The translations under genes were made by a program, and so were the position numbers. From an uncultured Eubacteriales bacterium (GTDB lineage Bacteria > Bacillota > Clostridia > Oscillospirales > Oscillospiraceae), in NCBI GenBank assembly GCA_905205195.1, contig CAJLCS010000042.1, positions 1 through 15,836 on the forward strand: a DNA stretch of 15,836 nt, written 5' to 3'. How positions within the stretch are numbered: position 1 is the first letter of the stretch; every line of letters starts with the position of its first letter. A model generated the notes under the pieces. That model saw nothing but the letters and a program-made list of their open reading frames with translations, made no database searches and was not told the origin of the DNA. Of this stretch, positions 6,502 to 14,520 are shown piece after piece.

Positions 6502-7476
6502 TTAAATCCGGCCGGCAATGCCAAACCAGGCGAGAATGCACATCGCAGCCGAAACCGCCGCGAAAACAAGCACGATCTTTTCTTCCTTCCAGCCGCACAT
6601 CTCAAAATGATGATGGATCGGCGCCATTTTGAAAATCCGCTTGCCGTGGGACAACTTGAAATAGGTCACCTGAATGATGTCCGACAGCGTCTCCACAATG
6701 TACACAAAGCCCACCAGAATCAGAATCAGGGGCATATCCAGCGCAAAGGCCAGCGCACACACCAGTCCGCCCATAAACAGCGAGCCGGTATCGCCCATGA
6801 ACACCTTGGCCGGATGCCAGTTGTAAAACAGGTAGGCAATCAGCCCCCCCACCATGGCCGCCGGAAGAACGGCCAGGTCCGTTTTCTTCATGGCCACCGA
6901 TGCCGCCGTGAAGAAGATCATCACAGGCAGCGTCACCGAGCTGCTCAGCCCGTCCACACCGTCGGTCAGGTTCACCGCATTGACGCAGCCCACCATCACG
7001 AACATGGCAAAGAAAATGTAGGCAAGGGGGTGAATATACACCGTCACATTGGCAAAGGGGATGTACAGGTCGCAGGTCATCACGCCCCGGCGATACAGCA
7101 GATACAGGTAAATCGCCGACACCGCCATCTGCAGCATGGATTTCTGCAGCGCCGTCAGGCCCAGATCCCGCTTGAATTTCACCTTGCAGAAATCATCCAG
7201 GAAGCCCACCAGTCCGAAGCACAGGCTCAGCGCCAGCGCGTAAAAGGCGGTGTGGTCCGTCATGAAGGGCAGGTTGCCCAGCAAGCACAGCACTGTGGCG
7301 CCGATAAACATCAGCCCGCCCATCAGCGGAGTGCCCGCCTTGCTGTTGTGCCAGGTGGGGCCGATTTTCCGCACCGACTGGCCCGCCTTCAGCGCATGAA
7401 GCACCGGCAGCAGCAGCCGGCCCAGAATGGCCGTCAGAATGCAGGCGATGACGCCTGTCAGAAGTACTCGTGTCAT
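6502..7476 (-). CDS. mraY: MraY, phospho-MurNAc-pentapeptide translocase
   Basis: MraY is a polytopic membrane enzyme that transfers phospho-MurNAc-pentapeptide from UDP to undecaprenyl phosphate, giving lipid I. The 324-residue protein has the entry signature KAGTPLMGGL (46-55), the aspartate pair in GFLDDFCKVKFKRDLGL (91-107), the NAVNLTDGVDGL motif (166-177), FMGDTGS (226-232), and the histidine motif MAPIHHHFEMCGW (284-296). All expected active-site residues are visible and the length is normal for Firmicutes. The ATG overlaps the murF stop as ATGA, and GAGG lies about 10 nt upstream. In many Firmicutes murD follows mraY. Here ftsW follows directly. Confidence 0.97.
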   Translation of the reverse strand: MTRVLLTGVIACILTAILGRLLLPVLHALKAGQSVRKIGPTWHNSKAGTPLMGGLMFIGATVLCLLGNLPFMTDHTAFYALALSLCFGLVGFLDDFCKVKFKRDLGLTALQKSMLQMAVSAIYLYLLYRRGVMTCDLYIPFANVTVYIHPLAYIFFAMFVMVGCVNAVNLTDGVDGLSSSVTLPVMIFFTAASVAMKKTDLAVLPAAMVGGLIAYLFYNWHPAKVFMGDTGSLFMGGLVCALAFALDMPLILILVGFVYIVETLSDIIQVTYFKLSHGKRIFKMAPIHHHFEMCGWKEEKIVLVFAAVSAAMCILAWFGIAGRI

Positions 7477-8852
7477 TTTGTCTTTTCCTCCGCGTTTTCT
7501 TCTTTGCTCAGCGCATCCAGCACCCGCTCCATGTGCATCCCGTGGCTGCCCTTGACCAGCACCGTGTCGCCGGGCTTCAGCAGCCGCTTCAGCGCCGCAA
7601 TCAGGTCCTTCTGGTCCTCAAAGGCCCGGGCCTTGGCGCTTTCCATGCCGCCGGTCAGCGCGCCGCTGATGACCCGGGGGGCGTTGGGGCCGTAGGCCAG
7701 CACATAGTCCGCCTTTTCCGCCGCAATCCGGCCTACCCGGTAATGCTCCGCCTGGGCGCAGGCGCCCAGCTCCAGCATATCGCCCAGCACCGCAATATGC
7801 CGCCCCGGCTTCCGGCCCAGTACCGCCAGCGCCGCCGCCATGGATTCCGGCCCGGCGTTATAGCAGTCCTTGATCACCGTGGCGCCCCGCAGCGACAGGA
7901 TTTCCTGCCGCCCCGCCATGTTCCGGAATTCCGACAGGGCACAGCTGATTTTCTCCGGCGGCACCTGCATGGTCAGGCCCACCGCCACCGCCGCCAGCGA
8001 GTCCGGGATGAAATGCTCGCCCTCCAGCGGGATATCCACCTCGAATTCCGAGCCTCCGCCGGACACCCGGTAGCTGATGGAGCTTTCGCCGCTCCGGACG
8101 TCCCGGGCCAGCACGGCGCAGTCCGGATTCTGAATGCCGAAATAAACCGGGTCCCGGTCCAGCACCCGCCGGGCGTTCCAGAGGAGCTGATCGTCGCCGT
8201 TGAGGATCACCGTGCCGTCCTTGGACATTCCCTCCAGAATTTCCAGCTTGGCCTGGAGGATCCCCTCCATGGACCCCAGATGCTCGATATGCATGGTGCC
8301 GATGTTGATAATCACCGCCACATCCGGGCAGGCAATCCCCGTCAGATAAGCAATTTCCCGGAAATGGTTCATGCCCATTTCCAGCACCGCTACCTCCGTG
8401 TCGTCCGGCAGCGCCAGAATGGACATGGGAAGGCCCAGATCGTTATTATGATTGACGGCGCTTTTTCCGGTCCGGTAAACGGAGGACAGCACGCAGGCAA
8501 TCATCTCCTTGGTGGTGCTTTTGCCCACCGAGCCGGTGACGCCCACCACCTTCATATTCATCTGTTTGCGCTTCTGCCGGGCAATATCGCCGAAGGCCTT
8601 GTGGGGATCCTCCACGATAATGGCAGGGATATCCGCCTCGCAGTGGCTGCACAGCACCGCCGCCGCGCCCCGTTCCATGGCCGCCGGAATAAATGCGTGG
8701 CCGTCCCGCACGCCCTGCAGGGCCACAAACAGCTGCCCGCCGGACACCGTCCGGGAGTCGATATCCGCGCCGTCAAACACGACGTCGGCGTATTTGGGAT
8801 CGATTCTGCCGCCGCACCACTGGGCGGCCTGCCGCAGCGTTACTTTTCCCAT
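7473..8852 (-). CDS. murF: MurF, D-Ala-D-Ala-adding ligase
   Basis: MurF is a cytoplasmic ATP-dependent ligase that attaches D-Ala-D-Ala to UDP-MurNAc-tripeptide and so completes the pentapeptide. The 459-residue protein shows the substrate-binding N domain (DSRTVSGGQLFVAL, 32-45), the ATP loop TGSVGKSTTK (106-115), the characteristic NHNNDLGLP (134-142), MGMNHFREI (159-167), and the C-terminal-domain segments DCYNAGPESM and GSHGMHMERVL. The loop reads GSVGKS rather than the GTNGKT of MurE, as is usual for MurF. The start codon lies inside murE (13-nt overlap), with GAGGG about 8 nt upstream, indicating translational coupling with murE. Confidence 0.96.
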   Translation of the reverse strand: MGKVTLRQAAQWCGGRIDPKYADVVFDGADIDSRTVSGGQLFVALQGVRDGHAFIPAAMERGAAAVLCSHCEADIPAIIVEDPHKAFGDIARQKRKQMNMKVVGVTGSVGKSTTKEMIACVLSSVYRTGKSAVNHNNDLGLPMSILALPDDTEVAVLEMGMNHFREIAYLTGIACPDVAVIINIGTMHIEHLGSMEGILQAKLEILEGMSKDGTVILNGDDQLLWNARRVLDRDPVYFGIQNPDCAVLARDVRSGESSISYRVSGGGSEFEVDIPLEGEHFIPDSLAAVAVGLTMQVPPEKISCALSEFRNMAGRQEILSLRGATVIKDCYNAGPESMAAALAVLGRKPGRHIAVLGDMLELGACAQAEHYRVGRIAAEKADYVLAYGPNAPRVISGALTGGMESAKARAFEDQKDLIAALKRLLKPGDTVLVKGSHGMHMERVLDALSKEENAEEKTK

Positions 8853-10306
8853 GTGTTTTCCCTCGATTCGTTCAGGTAAGCGGCAACCTCTTCCCGCTCG
8901 TCCAGATGGTGCTTGACCCCCCGGATTTCCTGATAGGTTTCATGGCCCTTTCCAGCCAAGAGTATCATATCATCTTTTTGTGCCATTTGCAAGGCGCAGC
9001 GGATGGCTTCCCGGCGGTTTTCCACCACTTTCCAGTTGTTCCGTTCCGCCGGAACACCCCGCACCACATCGTCAATAATGGCCATGGGGTCCTCGCTGCG
9101 GGGATTGTCGGAGGTAATCACCGCCACGTCCGCCAGCCGGGTGCCGATTTCGCCCATGATGGGCCGCTTCATCGGATCCCGGTCGCCGCCGCAGCCGAAC
9201 ACCGCAATCAGCCGCCCCTTGCAGAAATCCCGCACCGACGAGAGCACCTTTTCCAGCCCGTCGGGGGTGTGGGCGTAGTCAATGAGTACCGTGTAGGGCT
9301 TTCCGGGGGTGGGCACCACCTCGATGCGGCCCTTGACCCCTTCCACGGTGGCCAGCGCGTCAGCGGCCTCCGTCAGCGTCAGTCCCAGCTCCAGCGCCAG
9401 GCCCAGAACGGTCAGGGCATTGTACACCGTGAACCGGCCGGGAATCGGCACCCGCACCGGCACCCGCTGATCTCCGTAAACCGCCGTGAAGCAGACGTGA
9501 TCCGCCCCCAACTCCGGGTTCTCGGCATACAGCCCCGCCGGTCCCCGGGCGGAAATTGTCAGAATTTCGCAGGTGGCTCCCGCCGACATCCGGTCAAAAT
9601 AGGCGTCGTCCCGGTTCATCACCGCTTTGTCGCACCGGCGGAACAGCCGGGCCTTGGTGTCGCAGTAATTTTCCATGGTCTTGTGGAAGTCCAGATGGTC
9701 CTCCGTCAGGTTGGTAAACGCCGCCGCCTGAAAGTGCAGGCCCCCCACCCGGTCCAGCGCAATGGCATGGGAGGAAACCTCCATGATGCAGCAGCTGCAC
9801 CCGGCGTCCCGCATCCGGGCAAACAGGTCCTGCAGCTCGAAGCTCTCCGGCGTGGTCCGGTCCGTGGGCAGCACCTCGCTGCCGATCTGATTGGCCATGG
9901 TACCGATCAGACCCACCTTGGCCCCCCGGGCCTTTTCCAGCACCTGCTTGAGCAGCAGGGTGGTGGATGTCTTGCCGTTGGTGCCGGTGACGCCCACCAT
10001 GGTCATGGACCGGGCGGGATGGCCGTAGAAATTGGCCCCGATAAGCGCCAGCGCCAGCCGGTCCGACTCCACCAGCACATAGGGCACCTCGCCCTGCGGC
10101 ACCTTGGCGGTTACCACCGCCGCTGCACCCTTCTCCATGGCCATGGGAATAAACCGGTTCCCGTCGGCGGCAAAGCCGGATACCGCCACAAACAGCGCCC
10201 CCGGCGTTACCTTTCTGGAATCATAGGCCACCGCCCCAATCTCCAGCTCCGGGTCCGCCGCCCAGCGCGTCACGGCCACATTCTGCAATAAATCCCGTAA
10301 TTTCAT
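8840..10306 (-). CDS. murE: MurE, meso-diaminopimelate-adding ligase
   Basis: MurE adds the third stem-peptide residue to UDP-MurNAc-L-Ala-D-Glu. The 488-residue protein contains the ATP loop GTNGKTSTT (108-116), the segment MEVSSHAIALDRV (175-187), TNLTEDHLDFHKTMENY, the lysine expected to be carbamylated in TKARLF (K218), GRIEVVPTPG, DYAHTPDGLEKVL, and GCGGDRDPMKRPIM. The substrate-selecting motif is DNPRSEDP (400-407). DNPR with its arginine is the signature of mDAP-specific enzymes, while lysine-adding enzymes differ here, so mDAP peptidoglycan is predicted. The ATG has AAAGGAG 8 nt upstream. The gene follows the PBP gene by 21 nt and overlaps murF by 13 nt. Confidence 0.97.
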   Translation of the reverse strand: MKLRDLLQNVAVTRWAADPELEIGAVAYDSRKVTPGALFVAVSGFAADGNRFIPMAMEKGAAAVVTAKVPQGEVPYVLVESDRLALALIGANFYGHPARSMTMVGVTGTNGKTSTTLLLKQVLEKARGAKVGLIGTMANQIGSEVLPTDRTTPESFELQDLFARMRDAGCSCCIMEVSSHAIALDRVGGLHFQAAAFTNLTEDHLDFHKTMENYCDTKARLFRRCDKAVMNRDDAYFDRMSAGATCEILTISARGPAGLYAENPELGADHVCFTAVYGDQRVPVRVPIPGRFTVYNALTVLGLALELGLTLTEAADALATVEGVKGRIEVVPTPGKPYTVLIDYAHTPDGLEKVLSSVRDFCKGRLIAVFGCGGDRDPMKRPIMGEIGTRLADVAVITSDNPRSEDPMAIIDDVVRGVPAERNNWKVVENRREAIRCALQMAQKDDMILLAGKGHETYQEIRGVKHHLDEREEVAAYLNESRENTWEK

Positions 10307-10327
10307 GGTGTAAGCTCCTTTGTATAG

Positions 10328-12664
10328 TCATGGATCATCGGGCCGATGATCCGCAAATTCCACGGTAATCACGGTGCCCGCAGGCACCGTCTGCCCCGGC
10401 GCCGCCGATTGGGAAATCGCCGTCACCGCCGGGTGCAGGGTATCGTTTCCGGCGACGCGCAGGAGCAGTCCTGCCGTGCCCGCCGCGTCGGCGGCCTGCT
10501 GCCGGTTCATGCCCCGGAAATCCGGCACCTGTGCCTCCGGCTCTGGGTCCTGCCCCCGGTAGAGCAGCACCTCGCTGCCGCCGGGCAGGCTTTCTCCCGC
10601 CGCCGGGATCTGTCCGGTCACCCGTTCGTCGCTGCCCAGGAACCGGGCCGTCAGCCCGGCGCTTTGCAGCGCTTTTTCCGCTTCCGCCGCCGTCATGCCG
10701 GTGTAATTGCCCAGAAGCACGGTCTTTCCCGCCGGGTCGTCCTCGGCGTAGGATTGGGAAACGCCCAGATAGGGCAGAATATCCGCCAGCACCGCCCCCA
10801 CCGTCGGCGCCGCCATGACGCCGCCGGAAATGTAGATGCCCGTGGCCCGTGACGGCGTATCCAGCGCCACCAGCGCGATGTATTCCGGGTCGTCCATGGG
10901 GGCAATGCCCACAAAGGACACGATTTTGTCCTGGGTAGGCCGGCCATTTTCGTCCAGTACATCAATTTTCTCGCTGGTGCCAGTTTTGCCGCCGATCAGA
11001 TAGCCCGCCACCCGGGCGTTTTTGGCGGTTCCCACCTCCACCACGGACTGAAGCAGGCTGCACATGGTTTTGGAGGTCTCCGGGCTGACGGTCCGGCGCA
11101 CCACCGTCGGCTCCTGCCGGAGCACAGTGGTACCGTCCCGGTCCAGAATCTCGGATACCAGATACGGCTCCATCAGATTGCCGCCGTTGACCACCGACGA
11201 AATGGCCCGGACCAACTGCAGCGGCGTCAGCTTGAAGGTCTGGCCGAAGGAGGCCGACGTCAGCGACGCCGTGCCCCATTTGTCGGTATCGGTAATGAGG
11301 GCCTTGTCAAAGAAAACGCCCTTGCTCTCCCCCGCCAGGTCAATCCCGGTCTTTTCCAGAATGCCGAAGCGCTGGACGTAATCATAAAAGGTATCGCCTC
11401 CCAGCTTCAGGGCGATGTGGGCAAAGGCGATGTTGCAGGAATTCTGAAGGGCCTGGGGTGTTTTTTCCGCCCCGTGGCCCGCCGACCGCCAGCAGTGCAG
11501 CAGCTGGGACCGGCCCGGAATCCGTTCGGAACCCCGGCAGTAAAAATCGGTGTTCAGATCGATGGCGCCGCTGTCCAGCGCCGCCGCCATAGTCAGCACC
11601 TTGAAGGTGGACCCCGGCTCATAGCCGTCGGACAGCACCCGGTTGCGCCATTGGCGCAGCTGGGCGTCCCGGAGGGCCGTACCGTACTCTTCCTTCAGGC
11701 GGCGGTATTCCTCCCCCGCCTCCGGCTGGGCCAGGTAGGCCAGCTTCATCCGGTCCAGCTCCGCCCGGGTGTCCGGGTCGGCAATTTCCAGGTAATTGTT
11801 GGGGTCGTAGCTACCCAGCGTAGCCATGGCCAGAATTTCGCCGGTTTTGGCGTTCATCACCAGGCCGAAGGCCCCGTTCTGCACATCATAGCGGTCGATG
11901 GCCTTTTTCATCTGGGATTCCAGACAGGCCTGCACCGTGGTATCCAGCGTCAGCACCACACTGCACCCTTCTCCGGCGCCCAGATAGCGCTCCTCGGAAA
12001 AGGGCATCTCCATTTCGTTGTTGCCCCGGCTGGTCAGGACGTTGCCCGCTTCCCCGCTGAGATAGCGGTCGTAGGCAGCCTCAATGCCCTCGGAGCCGGT
12101 GTTGGAATTGTTGGTAAAGCCGATGACCTGGGCCGCCAGCGTGCCCAGCGGATACCGGCGCATGGAGTTCGGCTCCAGATGGACGCCGGAAATGTGATTT
12201 TCGTTGACATAACTTCGGATTTTCCCCGCCGTCTCTCCCTCCACCCGGGCGGCGATCTGCTGATAGCGGTAGGCGGTATCCCCGGCCTTTTTCAGAATCG
12301 TCTCCGGGTCCTGCTCCAGAATTTCTCCCAGCGCCCGGGCAAGCGCCGGCAGGTCCGCCTTGGACTGCTTCAGCTCCCGGGGAGCCAGATACACATTCTC
12401 CACACTCTGGGAACCGGCCAGCACATTCATATTCCGGTCGTAAATCACGCCCCGGTCCGCCGTCACCGCCGTGGTCCGGCTCTGATTCCGCAGGGCCTTG
12501 GCGGCGTAGTAGTCATAATCCCGGATCATCAGCACGGACAGCCGTGCCGCCACCGGAAAAAAGGCGGCGATGCCAAGCAGCGCCGTCACCGTCATAATCC
12601 GGCGATGCTGCCCGCTGTCGCCGCGCAGCCTGAAAAAACGTTTCCGTTCGGACTTTTTTGCCAT
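10328..12664 (-). CDS. class B penicillin-binding protein with two PASTA domains (SpoVD/PbpB/FtsI type)
   Basis: This is a septal DD-transpeptidase, anchored in the membrane and acting outside the cell with a SEDS partner. The 778-residue protein has a basic tail and one membrane segment (about 23-47), a dimerisation/pedestal domain (ADRGVIYDRN at 69-78), then a transpeptidase domain with all three active-site motifs: STFK (352-355, nucleophile S352), SCN (409-411) and KTG (560-562). Two PASTA repeats follow at about 646-704 and 711-772, as in Firmicutes SpoVD and PBP2b proteins. A charged, probably helical insertion lies before the STFK motif (about 290-342). An in-frame TGA immediately upstream fixes the start. 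Its AGGAGG is unusually far away (13 nt). Vegetative and sporulation roles cannot be told apart from the sequence. Confidence 0.96.
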   Translation of the reverse strand: MAKKSERKRFFRLRGDSGQHRRIMTVTALLGIAAFFPVAARLSVLMIRDYDYYAAKALRNQSRTTAVTADRGVIYDRNMNVLAGSQSVENVYLAPRELKQSKADLPALARALGEILEQDPETILKKAGDTAYRYQQIAARVEGETAGKIRSYVNENHISGVHLEPNSMRRYPLGTLAAQVIGFTNNSNTGSEGIEAAYDRYLSGEAGNVLTSRGNNEMEMPFSEERYLGAGEGCSVVLTLDTTVQACLESQMKKAIDRYDVQNGAFGLVMNAKTGEILAMATLGSYDPNNYLEIADPDTRAELDRMKLAYLAQPEAGEEYRRLKEEYGTALRDAQLRQWRNRVLSDGYEPGSTFKVLTMAAALDSGAIDLNTDFYCRGSERIPGRSQLLHCWRSAGHGAEKTPQALQNSCNIAFAHIALKLGGDTFYDYVQRFGILEKTGIDLAGESKGVFFDKALITDTDKWGTASLTSASFGQTFKLTPLQLVRAISSVVNGGNLMEPYLVSEILDRDGTTVLRQEPTVVRRTVSPETSKTMCSLLQSVVEVGTAKNARVAGYLIGGKTGTSEKIDVLDENGRPTQDKIVSFVGIAPMDDPEYIALVALDTPSRATGIYISGGVMAAPTVGAVLADILPYLGVSQSYAEDDPAGKTVLLGNYTGMTAAEAEKALQSAGLTARFLGSDERVTGQIPAAGESLPGGSEVLLYRGQDPEPEAQVPDFRGMNRQQAADAAGTAGLLLRVAGNDTLHPAVTAISQSAAPGQTVPAGTVITVEFADHRPDDP
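10332..10352. repeat. perfect 21-bp inverted repeat at the PBP 3' end
   Basis: GGATCATCGG (10332-10341) and CCGATGATCC (10343-10352) are exact reverse complements around a single base. The repeat encodes DHRPDD at the extreme C-terminus of the PBP, ends two bases before the stop codon, and sits about 10 nt upstream of the murE ribosome-binding site. In RNA it can form a 9-bp hairpin with a 3-nt loop. No T tract follows, so it is not a standard terminator. Confidence 0.85.
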
Positions 12665-12683
12665 GGGTCACCGGCCCCCTCCT
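12665..12683 (-). promoter_or_regulatory. unusual ribosome-binding region of the PBP gene
   Basis: AGGAGG (12678-12683) is 13 nt from the ATG, longer than at any other gene in this cluster. Nearer the start, GGTGA (12668-12672) can pair with the extended anti-Shine-Dalgarno sequence in a register equivalent to about 6 nt spacing, and may be the site actually used. An in-frame TGA at 12668-12670 excludes an earlier start. Confidence 0.55.
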
Positions 12684-12689
12684 GAGGAT

Positions 12690-12704
12690 GCAGGGATTCC
12701 CTGC
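12690..12704. repeat. small perfect hairpin between ftsL and the PBP gene
   Basis: GCAGGG (12690-12695) and CCCTGC (12699-12704) form a 6-bp stem with a 3-nt loop, in the 77-nt gap between ftsL and the PBP gene and 6 nt upstream of AGGAGG. It has no T tract. The gap is longer than most in this operon and contains no other recognisable signal. Confidence 0.6.
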
Positions 12705-12741
12705 TGCCACCAGTGTATGGGCCGACGATGCAAATATGCGC

Positions 12742-13131
12742 TCAGGAACCGCTCAGATCGATGTGGGGCACCTGCTCCTCCGGCACCAGACCAAGGCGCT
12801 CCGCCTCGGCGGCAATTTCCGCCAGGTCGCAGCCCTCCTCATAGCGCCGCCGGAGTGCTTCGTTCTCCGCCGTCAGGGCGCGGACGGTTTCCTCCGCCCG
12901 GGCCGCCATACGGCGGCTGTGAATCAGGCGGCAGACGCCGGTAAGCATCAGAATCGCCATCACTGCCGCCATCACAATCCCCGCCAGCGCCAGCGGGTCC
13001 ACCTGAATCACCCACACCGGCTGCCGCCGGTGCCGGGGACGGCGCAGAGGCTGGGGTGCCGGTTCCACCTTGCGGGCAGCCGACCCGGCCACATAAGGCC
13101 CCATATTCCGTTGTCCCGGTCTCTGTTCCAT
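12742..13131 (-). CDS. ftsL: FtsL-like septum formation protein
   Basis: This is a small bitopic divisome protein expected to pair with DivIC through coiled coils and to activate the septal synthase. The 129 residues comprise a basic, proline-containing cytoplasmic tail (1-43), a single membrane segment (about 45-71), a heptad-like extracytoplasmic helix (about 72-100, RAEETVRALTAENEALRRRY), and the short end LGLVPEEQVPHIDLS, which resembles the C-terminal motif of FtsL/DivIC proteins. The family diverges strongly in sequence, so the assignment rests on architecture plus position between rsmH and the class B PBP, where ftsL is normally found. The ATG has GAGG 6 nt upstream and the gene starts 15 nt after the rsmH stop. 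Confidence 0.88.
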   Translation of the reverse strand: MEQRPGQRNMGPYVAGSAARKVEPAPQPLRRPRHRRQPVWVIQVDPLALAGIVMAAVMAILMLTGVCRLIHSRRMAARAEETVRALTAENEALRRRYEEGCDLAEIAAEAERLGLVPEEQVPHIDLSGS

Positions 13132-13146
13132 CCTATTCCTCGATCG

Positions 13147-14082
13147 TTACAGTTTTTCGCAGACCCGCAGCTTGGCACTTCTGGCCCGGGGGTTGCGTTC
13201 CAGTTCTTCCTCGCCGGAGACAATGGGCTTCCGGGTCAGCACCGTCACCTTGGGCTTTTTGCCGCAGACGCACACCGGGAAGCTGGGCGGGCAGGTGCAG
13301 CCCTTGGCCGCCGCCGCCATGGCGTTCTTGACGATCCGGTCCTCCAGCGAATGAAAAGTAATCACCGCCAGCCGTCCGCCGGGGTTCAGCACGTCCACCG
13401 CCTCGTCCATGACCTTCCGCACGGCCCCCAGCTCGTCGTTGACGGCGATGCGGATGGCCTGAAAGCTCCGCTTGGCCGGGTGCTGCTTTTCCCGCAGCGC
13501 CTGGGGCGGCATGGCGCTGCGGATCACGTCCACCAGCTCCAGCGTCGTTTCGATGGGCTTCTGCGCCCGATGGCGGCAGACGGCCGCCGCAATCTGGGGG
13601 GCGTAGCGCTCCTCGCCGTATTCATACAGGATCCGCCGCAGCTCCTCCTGGGGCCAGGTGTTGACGATTTCCGCCGCCGTCAGGCTGTCGCCGCCGTCCA
13701 TCCGCATATCCAGCGGTGCGTCGGCCATATAGGAAAAGCCCCGTTCGGCGTCGTCCAGCTGGGGCGACGACACGCCCAGATCCAGCAGGATGCCGTCCGC
13801 ACCGGCAATGTCCAGATCCTGCAGCACCTGCCGGATCTCGGAAAAATTGGAATGAACCAGCGTCACCCGGTCGGCATAGGGCGCCAGCCGCGCACCGGCG
13901 GCCTGCAGCGCCACCGGATCCCGGTCAATGCCGATGAGCCGCCCAGTGGTCAGCTTTTCGGCAATCCGGCAGGAATGCCCGGCGCCGCCCAGCGTGCCGT
14001 CCACATAAATCCCGTCCGGACGAATATTCAGGCTTTCCAGACACTCCTCCAGAAGCACCGAGGTATGATGAAATTCCGTCAC
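13147..14082 (-). CDS. rsmH: RsmH (MraW), 16S rRNA C1402 N4-methyltransferase
   Basis: RsmH methylates N4 of C1402 in the decoding centre of 16S rRNA, using SAM. The 311-residue protein has the opening HHTSVLLEE (5-13), the SAM-binding segment YVDGTLGGAGHS (26-37), the signature GILLDLGVSSPQLDD followed by RGFSYM, SFQAIRIAVNDEL, and AVITFHSLEDRIVK. Near the C-terminus it carries a cysteine-rich stretch, CTCPPSFPVCVCGKKP, which I associate with RsmH of Firmicutes. The start codon is GTG, overlapping the mraZ stop as GTGA, with GGAGG about 10 nt upstream inside the mraZ end, so translation is probably coupled. Its place as the second gene of the operon is standard. Confidence 0.97.
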   Translation of the reverse strand: MTEFHHTSVLLEECLESLNIRPDGIYVDGTLGGAGHSCRIAEKLTTGRLIGIDRDPVALQAAGARLAPYADRVTLVHSNFSEIRQVLQDLDIAGADGILLDLGVSSPQLDDAERGFSYMADAPLDMRMDGGDSLTAAEIVNTWPQEELRRILYEYGEERYAPQIAAAVCRHRAQKPIETTLELVDVIRSAMPPQALREKQHPAKRSFQAIRIAVNDELGAVRKVMDEAVDVLNPGGRLAVITFHSLEDRIVKNAMAAAAKGCTCPPSFPVCVCGKKPKVTVLTRKPIVSGEEELERNPRARSAKLRVCEKL

Positions 14083-14507
14083 AGTCCGATTGCCTCCATC
14101 GATGCCAGAAGCTTCTCCGGCGTCAGATTCTCCGTTTCAAAGCTGCGGAATTCCTCCGCATCCCAGATTTCCGCCTGCCCGGCCCGGCCGACGATCATTG
14201 CCTCCCGGCCGATGCCCGCATAGTCCAGCAGGAACTGGGTCAGGGTAAACCGGAACTGCCTGTCCGGCGTACATTCGTTGGCGTTCATGAAAATCAGGCT
14301 GCTGGCCGCCGACCGTTGGGAAACCGGCAGCGCGTTGAACCGGTCGTTCAGGGTCTGCCAGTCCGACGCCGTGAACACCGTGAGACACCGATGGCCGCAG
14401 TTGACGCCCAGCGTCACAAAAAAGGTCTCCCCCAGCTCCTCCCGGAGCTTGGCAGGCACAAACAGCCGGTTTTTCTCGTCCAGCTTGGCCGGATATTTTC
14501 CGATCAT
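14079..14507 (-). CDS. mraZ: transcriptional regulator MraZ
   Basis: MraZ is a DNA-binding protein with two SpoVT/AbrB-type half-domains that forms rings and regulates its own dcw operon. The 142-residue protein has a first half-domain with LDEKNRLFVPAKLREEL (9-25) and a second with PDRQFRFTLTQFLLDYAGI followed by MIVGRAGQAEIWD. The family DxxxR motif is kept in both halves (DEKNR and DRQFR), but the glycine usually found before the arginine is replaced by N and F. The ATG is preceded by an excellent extended site, GGAGGTGAG. It is the first gene of the operon, and the upstream region holds a promoter and a phased array of TGGAG boxes that fits autoregulation. Confidence 0.96.
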   Translation of the reverse strand: MIGKYPAKLDEKNRLFVPAKLREELGETFFVTLGVNCGHRCLTVFTASDWQTLNDRFNALPVSQRSAASSLIFMNANECTPDRQFRFTLTQFLLDYAGIGREAMIVGRAGQAEIWDAEEFRSFETENLTPEKLLASMEAIGL

Positions 14508-14520
14508 GGCGCCTCACCTC

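Noticed and set aside
8693..10291. Plus-strand open frame of 532 codons opposite murE
   Set aside because: Antisense shadow of murE with His/Arg/Gly-rich composition and no family resemblance. It spans the murE-murF junction without any gene-start signal.
12658..14223. Plus-strand open frame of 521 codons opposite ftsL, rsmH and mraZ
   Set aside because: It runs across three real genes on the other strand, has no start signals, and its composition is explained by codon bias of those genes.
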